Shown piece by piece: positions 1 through 5,140 of a stretch of DNA of 7,070 nt (within the stretch, counting starts at the first letter, position 1; each line of letters opens with the position of its first letter). The DNA is from Spirochaetaceae bacterium. GTDB lineage: Bacteria; Spirochaetota; Spirochaetia; Treponematales; Treponemataceae. The DNA is taken from positions 1-7,070 of the forward strand of contig JAITWB010000244.1 of the NCBI GenBank assembly GCA_031285525.1, written 5' to 3'. The notes under the pieces were generated by a model. The model worked only from the letters and a program-made list of their open reading frames with translations, was not told where the DNA came from and searched no databases. The position numbers and the translations under genes were made by a program.

Positions 1-215
1 CCGTCGAGGGAGAGAATCAGCTTCGGATAAGTGGTAACCACATCGATAAAAGGCACCTTAAAGTGAAGCCCTGCATCGGAATGGGCGTTAACGATTTCAC
101 CAAACCGGGTCACCACCACCTGGCTTCCCTCATTAATAATGTACAGCGGTCCCATCATCAAAAAAACAACCAACGCTACAACGATAACGCAAAGGGTTAC
201 TATTACTTTCTTCAT
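1..215 (-). CDS. hflC: HflC, N-terminal part (SPFH protein, FtsH protease modulator)
   Basis: Only the first 71 codons are inside the window; the gene runs off the left edge. The protein begins MKKVIVTLCV, has one hydrophobic segment at about residues 5-27, and then NEGSQVVVTRFGE and GLHFKVPFID, which are typical of the start of the SPFH (band 7) domain in HflC. In the family, HflC pairs with HflK as a membrane-anchored ring around FtsH and modulates membrane-protein degradation. The ATG lies 2 bases after the hflK stop (TAA TA ATG), with a purine-rich ribosome site (AGGGAGCAGG) inside the end of hflK, so the two are probably translationally coupled. The order hflK-hflC is the usual one. The assignment is firm because of the neighbour and the motif; the C-terminal part cannot be judged. 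Confidence 0.9.
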   Translation of the reverse strand, partial: MKKVIVTLCVIVVALVVFLMMGPLYIINEGSQVVVTRFGEIVNAHSDAGLHFKVPFIDVVTTYPKLILSLD

Positions 216-217
216 TA

Positions 218-1189
218 TTACCTGCTCCCTGTAGTAAGATTCTTAACCGGAAGAATATTGTCCAGATTCCTGTCGATAAGGGTACTATTCTTCTGGGACT
301 TGAAGACCTCTTCCATCATCTCCAGATACAACCGCTCCCGGGTCACCTGGGGCGACTTGCGGTACTCCTCATACATAGAATTAAACCGCGCCACATCACC
401 CTTCGCCCGGTTCACCCGCTCCGACGCATAGCCCCGTGCGATAAGAATCTGCTGATCCCGCTCTCCCTGAGCCCGGGGAATCTCGGCGTTATACGCCTCC
501 CGCCCCTCGTTCTCAAGCCTGTTCATATCCTGAGTCGCCTTGTTCACGTCCTCAAAGGCCGCCTGAACCCCTGCGGGAGGCACGATATTCTGAAGCTTCA
601 CCGCAATAATATTGATCCCCAGATTAAACTGCCTAAAATTCTCATTCATCATCTCCAAAGCAGTATTTTCGATAATCGACCGCTCCGAACCCATAACATC
701 CAGAATAGCTCTGTCCCCCACCAGGGTATTCACCACCGACTGGGAAACATCCCGTATCGTCTGCTGCCGCTCCTTCACACTAAAAAGCCACGCCGCAGGA
801 TCCATGATACGGTACTGAATAATCCACTCCACATCGACGATATTCAAATCCCCTGTAAGCATGGTAGATTCTCTGGTAATATCGTTCTGATAGGTGTAGG
901 AGTTCCCCCGCTGCACCGTGGTAAACCCAAACTGCTCAGTCTGCACCACCTTCGTCGGAACCGTATAGTGCTTATCTATCCCAAAGGGCAGCTTAAAATG
1001 AAGCCCCGACCCCACAGTAACACGATACGCCCCAAACCGTGTCAGAACCGCCTGCTCGGTCTCGTCAACCATAAAAAAAGTCGTCCCCAGCACCGCCAAA
1101 ACCACTATCAGTATAGCGGCAAGCACCACCATAACAGGGGTAACCTTACTAACCTTTTTCCCTGAACCATTACCTGTGTGTAATTCCAT
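218..1189 (-). CDS. hflK: HflK, SPFH-domain FtsH modulator
   Basis: This 323-residue protein has a short N-terminal stretch, a membrane segment at about 18-40, and an SPFH domain starting at DETEQAVLTRFG (42-53) and GLHFKLPFGID (62-72). HflK hallmarks follow: VPPAGVQAAFEDVNKA (203-218), a charged helical region with EAYNAEIPRAQGE (231-243), then GDVARFNSMYEEY (264-276) and VTRERLYLEMMEEV (282-295), which match the C-terminal part of enterobacterial HflK. It is shorter than E. coli HflK (about 419 residues) mainly because the glycine/proline-rich cytoplasmic N-terminus and the long C-terminal tail are missing. With HflC it should form a large periplasm-facing assembly that restrains FtsH. The start at 1189 is supported by AGGAGA 7 bases upstream (1197-1202). 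That ribosome site directly abuts a peptidase-like stop-codon remnant, described separately. Confidence 0.93.
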   Translation of the reverse strand: MELHTGNGSGKKVSKVTPVMVVLAAILIVVLAVLGTTFFMVDETEQAVLTRFGAYRVTVGSGLHFKLPFGIDKHYTVPTKVVQTEQFGFTTVQRGNSYTYQNDITRESTMLTGDLNIVDVEWIIQYRIMDPAAWLFSVKERQQTIRDVSQSVVNTLVGDRAILDVMGSERSIIENTALEMMNENFRQFNLGINIIAVKLQNIVPPAGVQAAFEDVNKATQDMNRLENEGREAYNAEIPRAQGERDQQILIARGYASERVNRAKGDVARFNSMYEEYRKSPQVTRERLYLEMMEEVFKSQKNSTLIDRNLDNILPVKNLTTGSR

Positions 1190-1196
1190 CTATCTT

Positions 1197-1202
1197 TCTC
1201 CT
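1197..1202 (-). promoter_or_regulatory. Ribosome binding site of hflK
   Basis: AGGAGA lies 7 bases before the hflK ATG. It overlaps the TAG stop of the peptidase-like remnant (TAGGAGA), the same arrangement as the TAGGAGG at the end of the intact peptidase gene. This suggests hflK once followed that gene directly. Confidence 0.7.
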
Positions 1203-1233
1203 ATTTAATTGTTACCGTTTCAACCGCATCATC
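1201..1233 (-). pseudogene. Remnant of the 3' end of a peptidase E-like gene
   Basis: Read on the minus strand this gives DDAVETVTIK followed by TAG. The intact peptidase gene upstream ends GDRIETVTVK followed by TAG. Over 36 bases including the stop and the following GAG (1198-1233 against 1590-1625) I count 30 identities, with exact runs of 11 and 13 bases. The remnant sits in frame 3 bases after the TGA of the small RHH gene and is too short to be a gene. It is best read as a leftover of a duplicated peptidase 3' end, either a decayed paralogue or a junction copied when the small gene arrived. The direction of the event is inference. Confidence 0.6.
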
Positions 1234-1236
1234 TAA

Positions 1237-1473
1237 TCATACCGGAATCGCAGCTATTTCTTTACGAACTAACTCACCGATAATTTCTGTGGTTGATTTA
1301 TGCGTCATTTCGGATTTAAGACGCAGCCATGTAGCGGAAACATCATCAAGAATAACAATCTCGTTTTTATGGTGCATAAAAAAGCCGTTTTTTCCATCCC
1401 CCGAAACTTTAGGAGGATTGTTCGTCCACAATTCATCAAGAGCATCATATTCTGCTTCGGTCATATCGGCCAT
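1237..1473 (-). CDS. Small ribbon-helix-helix, antitoxin-like protein
   Basis: This is a 78-residue protein starting MADMTEAEYDALDELW. The C-terminal half has the layout of a ribbon-helix-helix DNA-binding domain: a strand (EIVILDD, about 37-43), a helix (VSATWLRLKSEMTHKS, about 44-59) and a second helix (TTEIIGELVRKEIAA, about 60-74). The acidic N-terminal half with conserved-looking YDALDE and W resembles small antitoxin-like proteins that I remember as numerous in termite-gut Treponema; the family name is uncertain. RHH antitoxins normally bind their own promoter as dimers and neutralise a toxin encoded next door, but no toxin gene is visible on either side. The start at 1473 is chosen because AAGGAGA lies 5 bases upstream; the longer frame from 1512 would add 13 residues with no good ribosome site. 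The gene looks more AT-rich than the operon to the right, and it lies between two copies of a peptidase-hflK junction. Confidence 0.75.
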   Translation of the reverse strand: MADMTEAEYDALDELWTNNPPKVSGDGKNGFFMHHKNEIVILDDVSATWLRLKSEMTHKSTTEIIGELVRKEIAAIPV

Positions 1474-1475
1474 AC

Positions 1476-1565
1476 TTATCTCCTTAATAATGAGTAATAA
1501 GAACTTCGACATTTCATAGCATGGAACACTTTAAATGTCTTTTCATCAATAATTGCATGAACCAT
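1476..1565 (-). CDS. Possible 29-residue leader peptide before the RHH gene
   Basis: An ATG frame beginning MVHAIIDEKTFKVFHAMKC runs 29 codons and stops (TAA) two bases before the RHH start, so translation could be coupled. A purine-rich run (GGGAGGGG) lies 6 bases upstream. I recognise no family. It may be a real small leader, a remnant of a truncated partner gene, or chance; the frame is short enough for chance to be a serious option. Confidence 0.2.
   Translation of the reverse strand: MVHAIIDEKTFKVFHAMKCRSSYYSLLRR
1479..1485 (-). promoter_or_regulatory. Ribosome binding site that fixes the start of the RHH gene
   Basis: AAGGAGA stands 5 bases before the ATG at 1473. It decides for that start over the in-frame ATG at 1512, which lies upstream of this site. 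Confidence 0.7.
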
Positions 1566-1625
1566 TCCGAACCCCTCCCATTTTTATCCCTCCTATTTAA
1601 CCGTTACCGTTTCAATCCTATCACC
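1558..1625. repeat. Direct repeat, copy B (peptidase end plus possible hflK-start remnant)
   Basis: This copy covers the true end of the peptidase gene and the following bases. These contain a short dead frame, M-G-G-V-R-N-G-S-C-N-Y then stop, that resembles the start of HflK (M-E-L-H-T-G-N-G-S-G-K). The small RHH gene lies between copies A and B. Confidence 0.45.
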
Positions 1626-2216
1626 ATCAACAATAACTGCCTGCTTATTCGTAATCGGACGCATATCCAGCGTATCAGAATACACCGAAATCATCTTCTC
1701 AGCCGCCTTTTTAAAGGGAAAATTGGTATAATGGGGTACCACATAAAAATCAACCACCCCAAGAGCGGAAAAATCATCGTTCAACCCTTTGGCAACCGAC
1801 GGATCATCCATATATTTCACATACGCTATATCTTTCGAAACAATCATCGACCCCGCAGACACCCAAATGTAGGTTTTCCCTTTGCATATATGCTCAACAA
1901 TCAGCTTATCAGTCCCTGTTCGTCTCAATTCCTGCAGCAGAAAAAAGGTATTCCCCCCTTCCACAAAAACATAATCCGCCGAACCAATCGCCTCTTCAAT
2001 CTCATCCTTCGAAGCCGTCGAGATCTCAAGCTCTTCAACAATCAACCCCAATTTGCTCAACGCCTTCTTATCACTCTTAACATAAAAGTTTACCTTCTCC
2101 GGCAATGATGCAGTCGGAATAAACACCACTTTTTTTCCCACACAAGTATGCTCCGTAAACTCCTCAAACAATCCCGCCGCCGCAGAAAAATACGATGATA
2201 AAAACAACTTCGCCAT
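1593..2216 (-). CDS. Peptidase E family (S51) serine peptidase-like protein
   Basis: This 207-residue cytosolic protein has the class I glutamine amidotransferase-like fold of the S51 family, whose members include Salmonella peptidase E (an Asp-Xaa dipeptidase), cyanophycinase and Listeria Lmo0363-like proteins. Visible signs are the N-terminal strand MAKLFLSSYF, KKVVFIPTAS (28-37), the glycine turn FVEGGNTFFLL (84-94), the nucleophile elbow WVSAGSM (118-124) with the likely catalytic Ser120, and VVPHYTNF (159-166) with the likely catalytic His162. The length is close to other S51 members (about 200-230). Asp-dipeptidase activity is not certain, because many Lmo0363-like members are untested. 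A purine-rich ribosome site (GGAGGGAGTAGGAAG) precedes the ATG at 2216. The upstream gap carries the 21-base repeat array. The gene probably reads on into the RHH gene, hflK and hflC. Confidence 0.85.
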   Translation of the reverse strand: MAKLFLSSYFSAAAGLFEEFTEHTCVGKKVVFIPTASLPEKVNFYVKSDKKALSKLGLIVEELEISTASKDEIEEAIGSADYVFVEGGNTFFLLQELRRTGTDKLIVEHICKGKTYIWVSAGSMIVSKDIAYVKYMDDPSVAKGLNDDFSALGVVDFYVVPHYTNFPFKKAAEKMISVYSDTLDMRPITNKQAVIVDGDRIETVTVK

Positions 2217-2238
2217 TACTTCCTACTCCCTCCTCAAA

Positions 2239-2461
2239 TCAGTATATGGAATGTCCCACATTCCATATGGAATCAACCGATTCTTTCACAGAATCCATCC
2301 ATTCCATATAGAATCTCTCTCATTCCATATGGAATTCTTCACATTCCACATAGAATCCCTCGCATTCTACATGGAATCTCCCACATTCCACATGGAATCC
2401 CTCACATTCCACATGGAATCCCTCGCATTCCACATAGCATGCACTCCGTTCCACATGGAAT
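2239..2461. repeat. Array of about eleven 21-base units, each carrying a 14-base palindrome
   Basis: Units begin at 2239 (degenerate), 2260, 2280 (degenerate), 2301, 2322, 2343, 2364, 2385, 2406, 2427 and 2448. Spacing is 21 bases except one step of 20. Each unit is a 14-base inverted repeat, ATTCCATATGGAAT (perfect at 2260 and 2322) or ATTCCACATGGAAT (centre mismatch only), plus a 7-base spacer often close to CCCTCRC. The right half of the array is nearly uniform and the left half more diverged. It fills most of the 321-base gap between the response regulator and the peptidase gene. No gene, terminator or RNA is recognised inside it. Possible roles are a multi-site operator or a neutral minisatellite. 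Confidence 0.9.
2241..2246 (-). promoter_or_regulatory. Possible -10 element for the peptidase gene
   Basis: TATACT on the minus strand differs from TATAAT at one base and would start a transcript about 25 bases before the peptidase ATG. No good TTGACA-like -35 is present at 17 bases; that position is occupied by the last perfect palindrome of the 21-base array (2260-2273). If it is a promoter it would need an activator, or be controlled through the array. The evidence is weak. Confidence 0.25.
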
Positions 2462-2479
2462 CCCCCGTTTCTATTTTTC

Positions 2480-2574
2480 TTTTCTACTTGCTCCCTGCTC
2501 TTTTCTCATTTTTTTATCCTTCTTCTTTTCTCCCTGCTCACTGCTCTTTTCTACCTTCTCCCTGCTCACTGCTC
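2480..2574 (-). repeat. 7-base short tandem repeat array at the end of the response regulator gene
   Basis: On the minus strand the sequence splits into heptamers: GAGCAGT GAGCAGG, then GAGAAGG TAGAAAA, then GAGCAGT GAGCAGG, then GAGAAAA (2574-2526). After an 18-base interruption follow GAGAAAA GAGCAGG, then GAGCAAG TAGAAAA (2507-2480). The first units form a higher-order 28-base repeat. The array straddles the stop codon of the response regulator: units from 2574 to 2541 are translated, and the TGA itself comes from a GAGCAGT/GAGCAGG junction. Confidence 0.85.
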
Positions 2575-3917
2575 TTTTCCTCATACTCCTCCAGCTTCCT
2601 GTGCAGCGTCTTCCTCCCTATCCCCAGCACATCAGCGGTCTTCGACTTATTGCCGTTATTGGCAAAGAGGGTCTGACGGATAATCGTCTTCTCCGCCTCC
2701 TCCATCGTCGTCCCCATGGGAATGATGATCGAATCGCTCTCGGTCACCTGCCGCAGCGTCGGGGGGAGATCGTCCATGGTGATACATTTTCCGGTGCTCA
2801 TGACCACGGCGCTTTCGATACAGTTACGGAGCTGCCGGATGTTTCCGGGCCACTCGTAGCCGTAGAGGGCAGCACGAGCGCGGGCATCTATCCCTTCGAT
2901 ATCCTTGCCGTTTTCCTGGGCAAATTCCTGTAAAAAAGCGGTCACCAAAAGGGGAATATCGTCCTTCCGCTCCCGCAAGGGGGGCACATGGATGTTCACC
3001 ACATTGAGCCGGTAATAGAGATCCTCCCGGAACTTCCCGTCGGCGATCTCCTTTTCCAAATCCTTATTCGTAGCGGTGATGAGCCGAACATCCACCTCGA
3101 TGGTCTCCTCGCCCCCCACCCGCTCAAACTTCCTGTCCTGCAGCACCCGCAGTATCTTTATCTGCACGTTCTGGTCTATCTCGCCGATCTCATCGAGAAA
3201 AAGGGTTCCCCCATTGGCAAGCTCGAACCGTCCCCGCTTCCGGTTTGCCGCCCCCGTAAAGGCGCCCTTCTCGTGCCCAAAAAGCTCGCTCTCCAAAAGG
3301 CTCTCCGCAAGAGCCGCGCAGTGCACCTTTATCTGAGGTTTATCCCGCCGGGGAGACAGGTTGTGTATCGCATTGGCGATCAGCTCCTTCCCTACGCCGC
3401 TCTCTCCGGTAATCAGCACCGACGCCTTGGTAGCCGCAACCCTGCGGACGATCTCGAAGATCTTCTGCATCTCAGCGCTCTTACCGATGATGGACTCAAA
3501 GGACATCCGATCCTCAAGCTCCTCCTGCAAGTGCTTGTGCTGTAAGGTCAGCTCCCTGCTCTTGAGCGCCCGCTTCACAAGGAGCGAAAGGTGGTCGAGA
3601 TTCACCGGCTTGGTCAGAAAATCATAGGCCCCGTTCCGCATCGCTGTCACCGCAGTCTCAATCGTACCGTGTCCGGTAAGCACAATCACCGGCAGCCCCG
3701 GAGTCTCAGAGGCAACACGGGAAAGCACCTCTTCGCCGGAAACGCCGGGCATACGCAAATCCGTAATAACCAGATCCGCCTCACCCTGCTTGATATACTC
3801 AAGCCCTTCCTTCCCATCGGCAGCAAGGAGTATCTTATATCCATCCATCTCAAGGGCAGCGGCAAGGCCTTCCCGAATATTCTTTTCGTCATCGATAATA
3901 AGTACGGTGAATTTCAT
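2538..3917 (-). CDS. atoC: Sigma-54-dependent response regulator (NtrC/AtoC type)
   Basis: This 459-residue regulator has three domains. The receiver (about 1-120) has the acidic pair Asp9/Asp10, phosphoacceptor Asp53, Thr81 and Lys103. The AAA+ domain (about 140-375) has Walker A GESGVGKE (171-178), the sigma-54-contacting GAFTGA (218-223), Walker B TLFLDE (238-243), and arginine-finger region FREDLYYRL (296-304). A Fis-type helix-turn-helix lies at about 424-443. Phosphorylated by the kinase encoded just upstream, it should form a ring that remodels sigma-54 RNA polymerase at enhancer-dependent promoters. The kinase TGA overlaps its ATG (ATGA), with GAGGAGG 4 bases before the start. The domain naturally ends near KLEEYEEK (441-448); the last 11 residues (SSEQGEGRKEQ) and the stop codon are encoded by the heptamer repeat. 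The symbol atoC follows treponemal usage; target genes are unknown. Confidence 0.95.
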   Translation of the reverse strand: MKFTVLIIDDEKNIREGLAAALEMDGYKILLAADGKEGLEYIKQGEADLVITDLRMPGVSGEEVLSRVASETPGLPVIVLTGHGTIETAVTAMRNGAYDFLTKPVNLDHLSLLVKRALKSRELTLQHKHLQEELEDRMSFESIIGKSAEMQKIFEIVRRVAATKASVLITGESGVGKELIANAIHNLSPRRDKPQIKVHCAALAESLLESELFGHEKGAFTGAANRKRGRFELANGGTLFLDEIGEIDQNVQIKILRVLQDRKFERVGGEETIEVDVRLITATNKDLEKEIADGKFREDLYYRLNVVNIHVPPLRERKDDIPLLVTAFLQEFAQENGKDIEGIDARARAALYGYEWPGNIRQLRNCIESAVVMSTGKCITMDDLPPTLRQVTESDSIIIPMGTTMEEAEKTIIRQTLFANNGNKSKTADVLGIGRKTLHRKLEEYEEKSSEQGEGRKEQ

Positions 3918-5116
3918 CTAACCTCCTCGGAGGCTCTATCCTCATCGGTAAAACCAAGGAGCTTTTTCTCCTTCTGCGGAATCGGAAAGGTAATCGTAAA
4001 CACCGTCCCCTCATCCGGCACGGACTGCACTTCCACGGTCCCCGAATGTTCCTGAACGATCTTGTACACCATGGTCAGCCCCAGCCCGGTTCCGTTCGCC
4101 TTGGTCGTATAATAGGGCTCGAATATCCGTTCCAGCGCCTCCTCGGGCATACCCTCCCCGGTATCGGCAACCTTAATGATATACCGCTCATCCTTGATAA
4201 GGGTCGAAATCCAGAGCATCCCCCCGGAAGGCATAGAAACAATAGAATTTTTTACCAAATTGATTATCATCTGCTTACAGAGCCGTTCATCCAGCATCAG
4301 TTCAGGAGAATGCTCCAGCAGATTCAGCTGAAGGTCGATATTGCAGGATTCCAGTTCAGGACGGAAAAAATCAGCCAGGCTGACCAGCATCTGAGTCGGG
4401 TTCACCGGAAGGAGGGTGGCATTGATCGGGCGCACGGCAAAGAGAAAATCCACGATAATCTTATTTAACCGCTCAATCTCTTCGTTCACGATGGCGAGAT
4501 ATTTTTCTACCCGGGACTCATCCGGCAAGAGACCGTCCCCCTCACGGGAGGCGCGCACCGCCTTCTGAACAAGCTGAATATGGATGCTTATGCTCCCCAG
4601 CGGGTTCTTTATCTCATGGGCAACGCTGGCTGCAAGGCTGGTAAGGGAAGCGAGGTTTTCCATCCGCCGGAGCAGCACTTCGTGGTTCCGCTTCTCCGTG
4701 ATATCGTCTATCCGAATAATCGTCCCCGTGACCCGCCGCTTCTGAACCAGCGGCACCGTACTCACCGTAATAAACCGGACGGAACCGGAAAAGTCTATCG
4801 AAAACTCCTGGGAATTGACGCTCTTCTGCCGCTTCCAGCAACTGTGTAAAAAAGCAGAAATGTCATCGTCCTCCACCATGCTCCACACAGGCTGAGCCGA
4901 ATTGCCCCGGGGCTTGAGCCGTATATACCGCTCCGCCGCCTTATTCGCCTGAAGCAGATTCCACTTCACATCGCAGATCAACAACCCCGTACTCAGGGAC
5001 TCGATAATGGAATCGAGCTTCTCATACTCCCCGGTGAGCACTTCAAACAGGGGGCGAACCTGCTCGTTGGTCATTTTGGGAAGCTTCTGAACAACCCGCT
5101 GGACAAATTCCCTCAT
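3914..5116 (-). CDS. atoS: Soluble PAS-domain sensor histidine kinase (NtrB/AtoS type)
   Basis: This 400-residue protein shows no membrane segment, so the signal is probably cytoplasmic. An N-terminal helix is followed by a PAS domain (about 32-140, with GLLICDVKWNLLQAN and the closing GTIIRIDDITEKR). Next is a HisKA dimerisation domain with phospho-acceptor His167 in ASVAHEIKNPLGSI, and a HATPase_c domain with N box NLVKNSIVSM (286-295, Asn290), G1 box DTGEGM (318-323), F box IFEPYYTTK (331-339) and G2 box GTGLGL (342-347). All catalytic boxes are intact. It should phosphorylate the response regulator whose ATG overlaps its stop. The start at 5116 is preferred because AAGGA lies 7 bases upstream; two GTG codons at 5122 and 5119 are in frame but too close to that site. 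The gene starts 24 bases after the delta' stop. The symbol follows the treponemal orthologue by gene order, from memory. Confidence 0.93.
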   Translation of the reverse strand: MREFVQRVVQKLPKMTNEQVRPLFEVLTGEYEKLDSIIESLSTGLLICDVKWNLLQANKAAERYIRLKPRGNSAQPVWSMVEDDDISAFLHSCWKRQKSVNSQEFSIDFSGSVRFITVSTVPLVQKRRVTGTIIRIDDITEKRNHEVLLRRMENLASLTSLAASVAHEIKNPLGSISIHIQLVQKAVRASREGDGLLPDESRVEKYLAIVNEEIERLNKIIVDFLFAVRPINATLLPVNPTQMLVSLADFFRPELESCNIDLQLNLLEHSPELMLDERLCKQMIINLVKNSIVSMPSGGMLWISTLIKDERYIIKVADTGEGMPEEALERIFEPYYTTKANGTGLGLTMVYKIVQEHSGTVEVQSVPDEGTVFTITFPIPQKEKKLLGFTDEDRASEEVR

Positions 5117-5123
5117 CACCACA

Positions 5124-5128
5124 TCCTT
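5124..5128 (-). promoter_or_regulatory. Ribosome binding site that fixes the histidine kinase start
   Basis: AAGGA with a 7-base spacer to the ATG at 5116. The in-frame GTG at 5122 would leave only one base between site and start, so the ATG is the better choice. Confidence 0.6.
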
Positions 5129-5140
5129 ATTGCAAAAAAG

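Larger units (their letters stand above)
1163..1233. repeat. Direct repeat, copy A (peptidase-hflK junction, at hflK)
   Basis: This copy covers the peptidase-like 3' remnant, the ribosome site and the first codons of hflK. The peptidase-end half (1198-1233) is 30/36 identical to copy B. The hflK-start half matches more weakly, but the in-frame codons for N-G-S (AATGGTTCA) recur at nearly the same distance from an ATGG, with a 3-base length difference. Confidence 0.5.

Noticed and set aside
218..240. Further heptamer copy (GGGAGCAGG) at the hflK-hflC junction
   Set aside because: A single unit overlaps a ribosome binding site and is explained by that function; there is no tandem repetition.
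1474..1512. Longer start for the RHH gene (MSKFLLLIIKEIS extension)
   Set aside because: The strong ribosome site AAGGAGA lies inside this extension and points to the ATG at 1473; the extra residues are hydrophobic and unlike the rest of the protein.
1521..2108. Plus-strand frame of 195 codons opposite the peptidase gene
   Set aside because: It lies antisense to a well-supported S51 gene, its residue composition is rich in Asn, Arg, His and Ile, and it shows no recognisable motif.
2239..2461. CRISPR array
   Set aside because: The spacing is 21 bases with only a 7-base spacer that is itself repeated; there are no unique spacers of 30-40 bases and no cas genes.
2217..2537. Rho-independent terminator between the response regulator and the peptidase gene
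   Set aside because: No GC-rich stem followed by a T run was found on the minus strand; the small dyads of the 21-base array are AT-rich, have tiny loops and lack a following T tract.
2251..2676. Plus-strand frame of 141 codons with repeated F-H-M-E-S-L-type heptapeptides
   Set aside because: The repetition follows from the 21-base period, which keeps any frame open. The frame then runs antisense through the end of the response regulator gene and has no convincing ribosome site.
2988..3545. Plus-strand frame of 185 codons opposite the AAA+ domain of the response regulator
   Set aside because: It mirrors a strongly conserved coding region and has no domain features of its own; other plus-strand frames opposite the kinase and delta' genes were dropped for the same reason.
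5117..5122. GTG starts two codons upstream of the chosen kinase start
   Set aside because: They are nearly adjacent to the AAGGA site, leaving too little spacing; the difference is only two residues.
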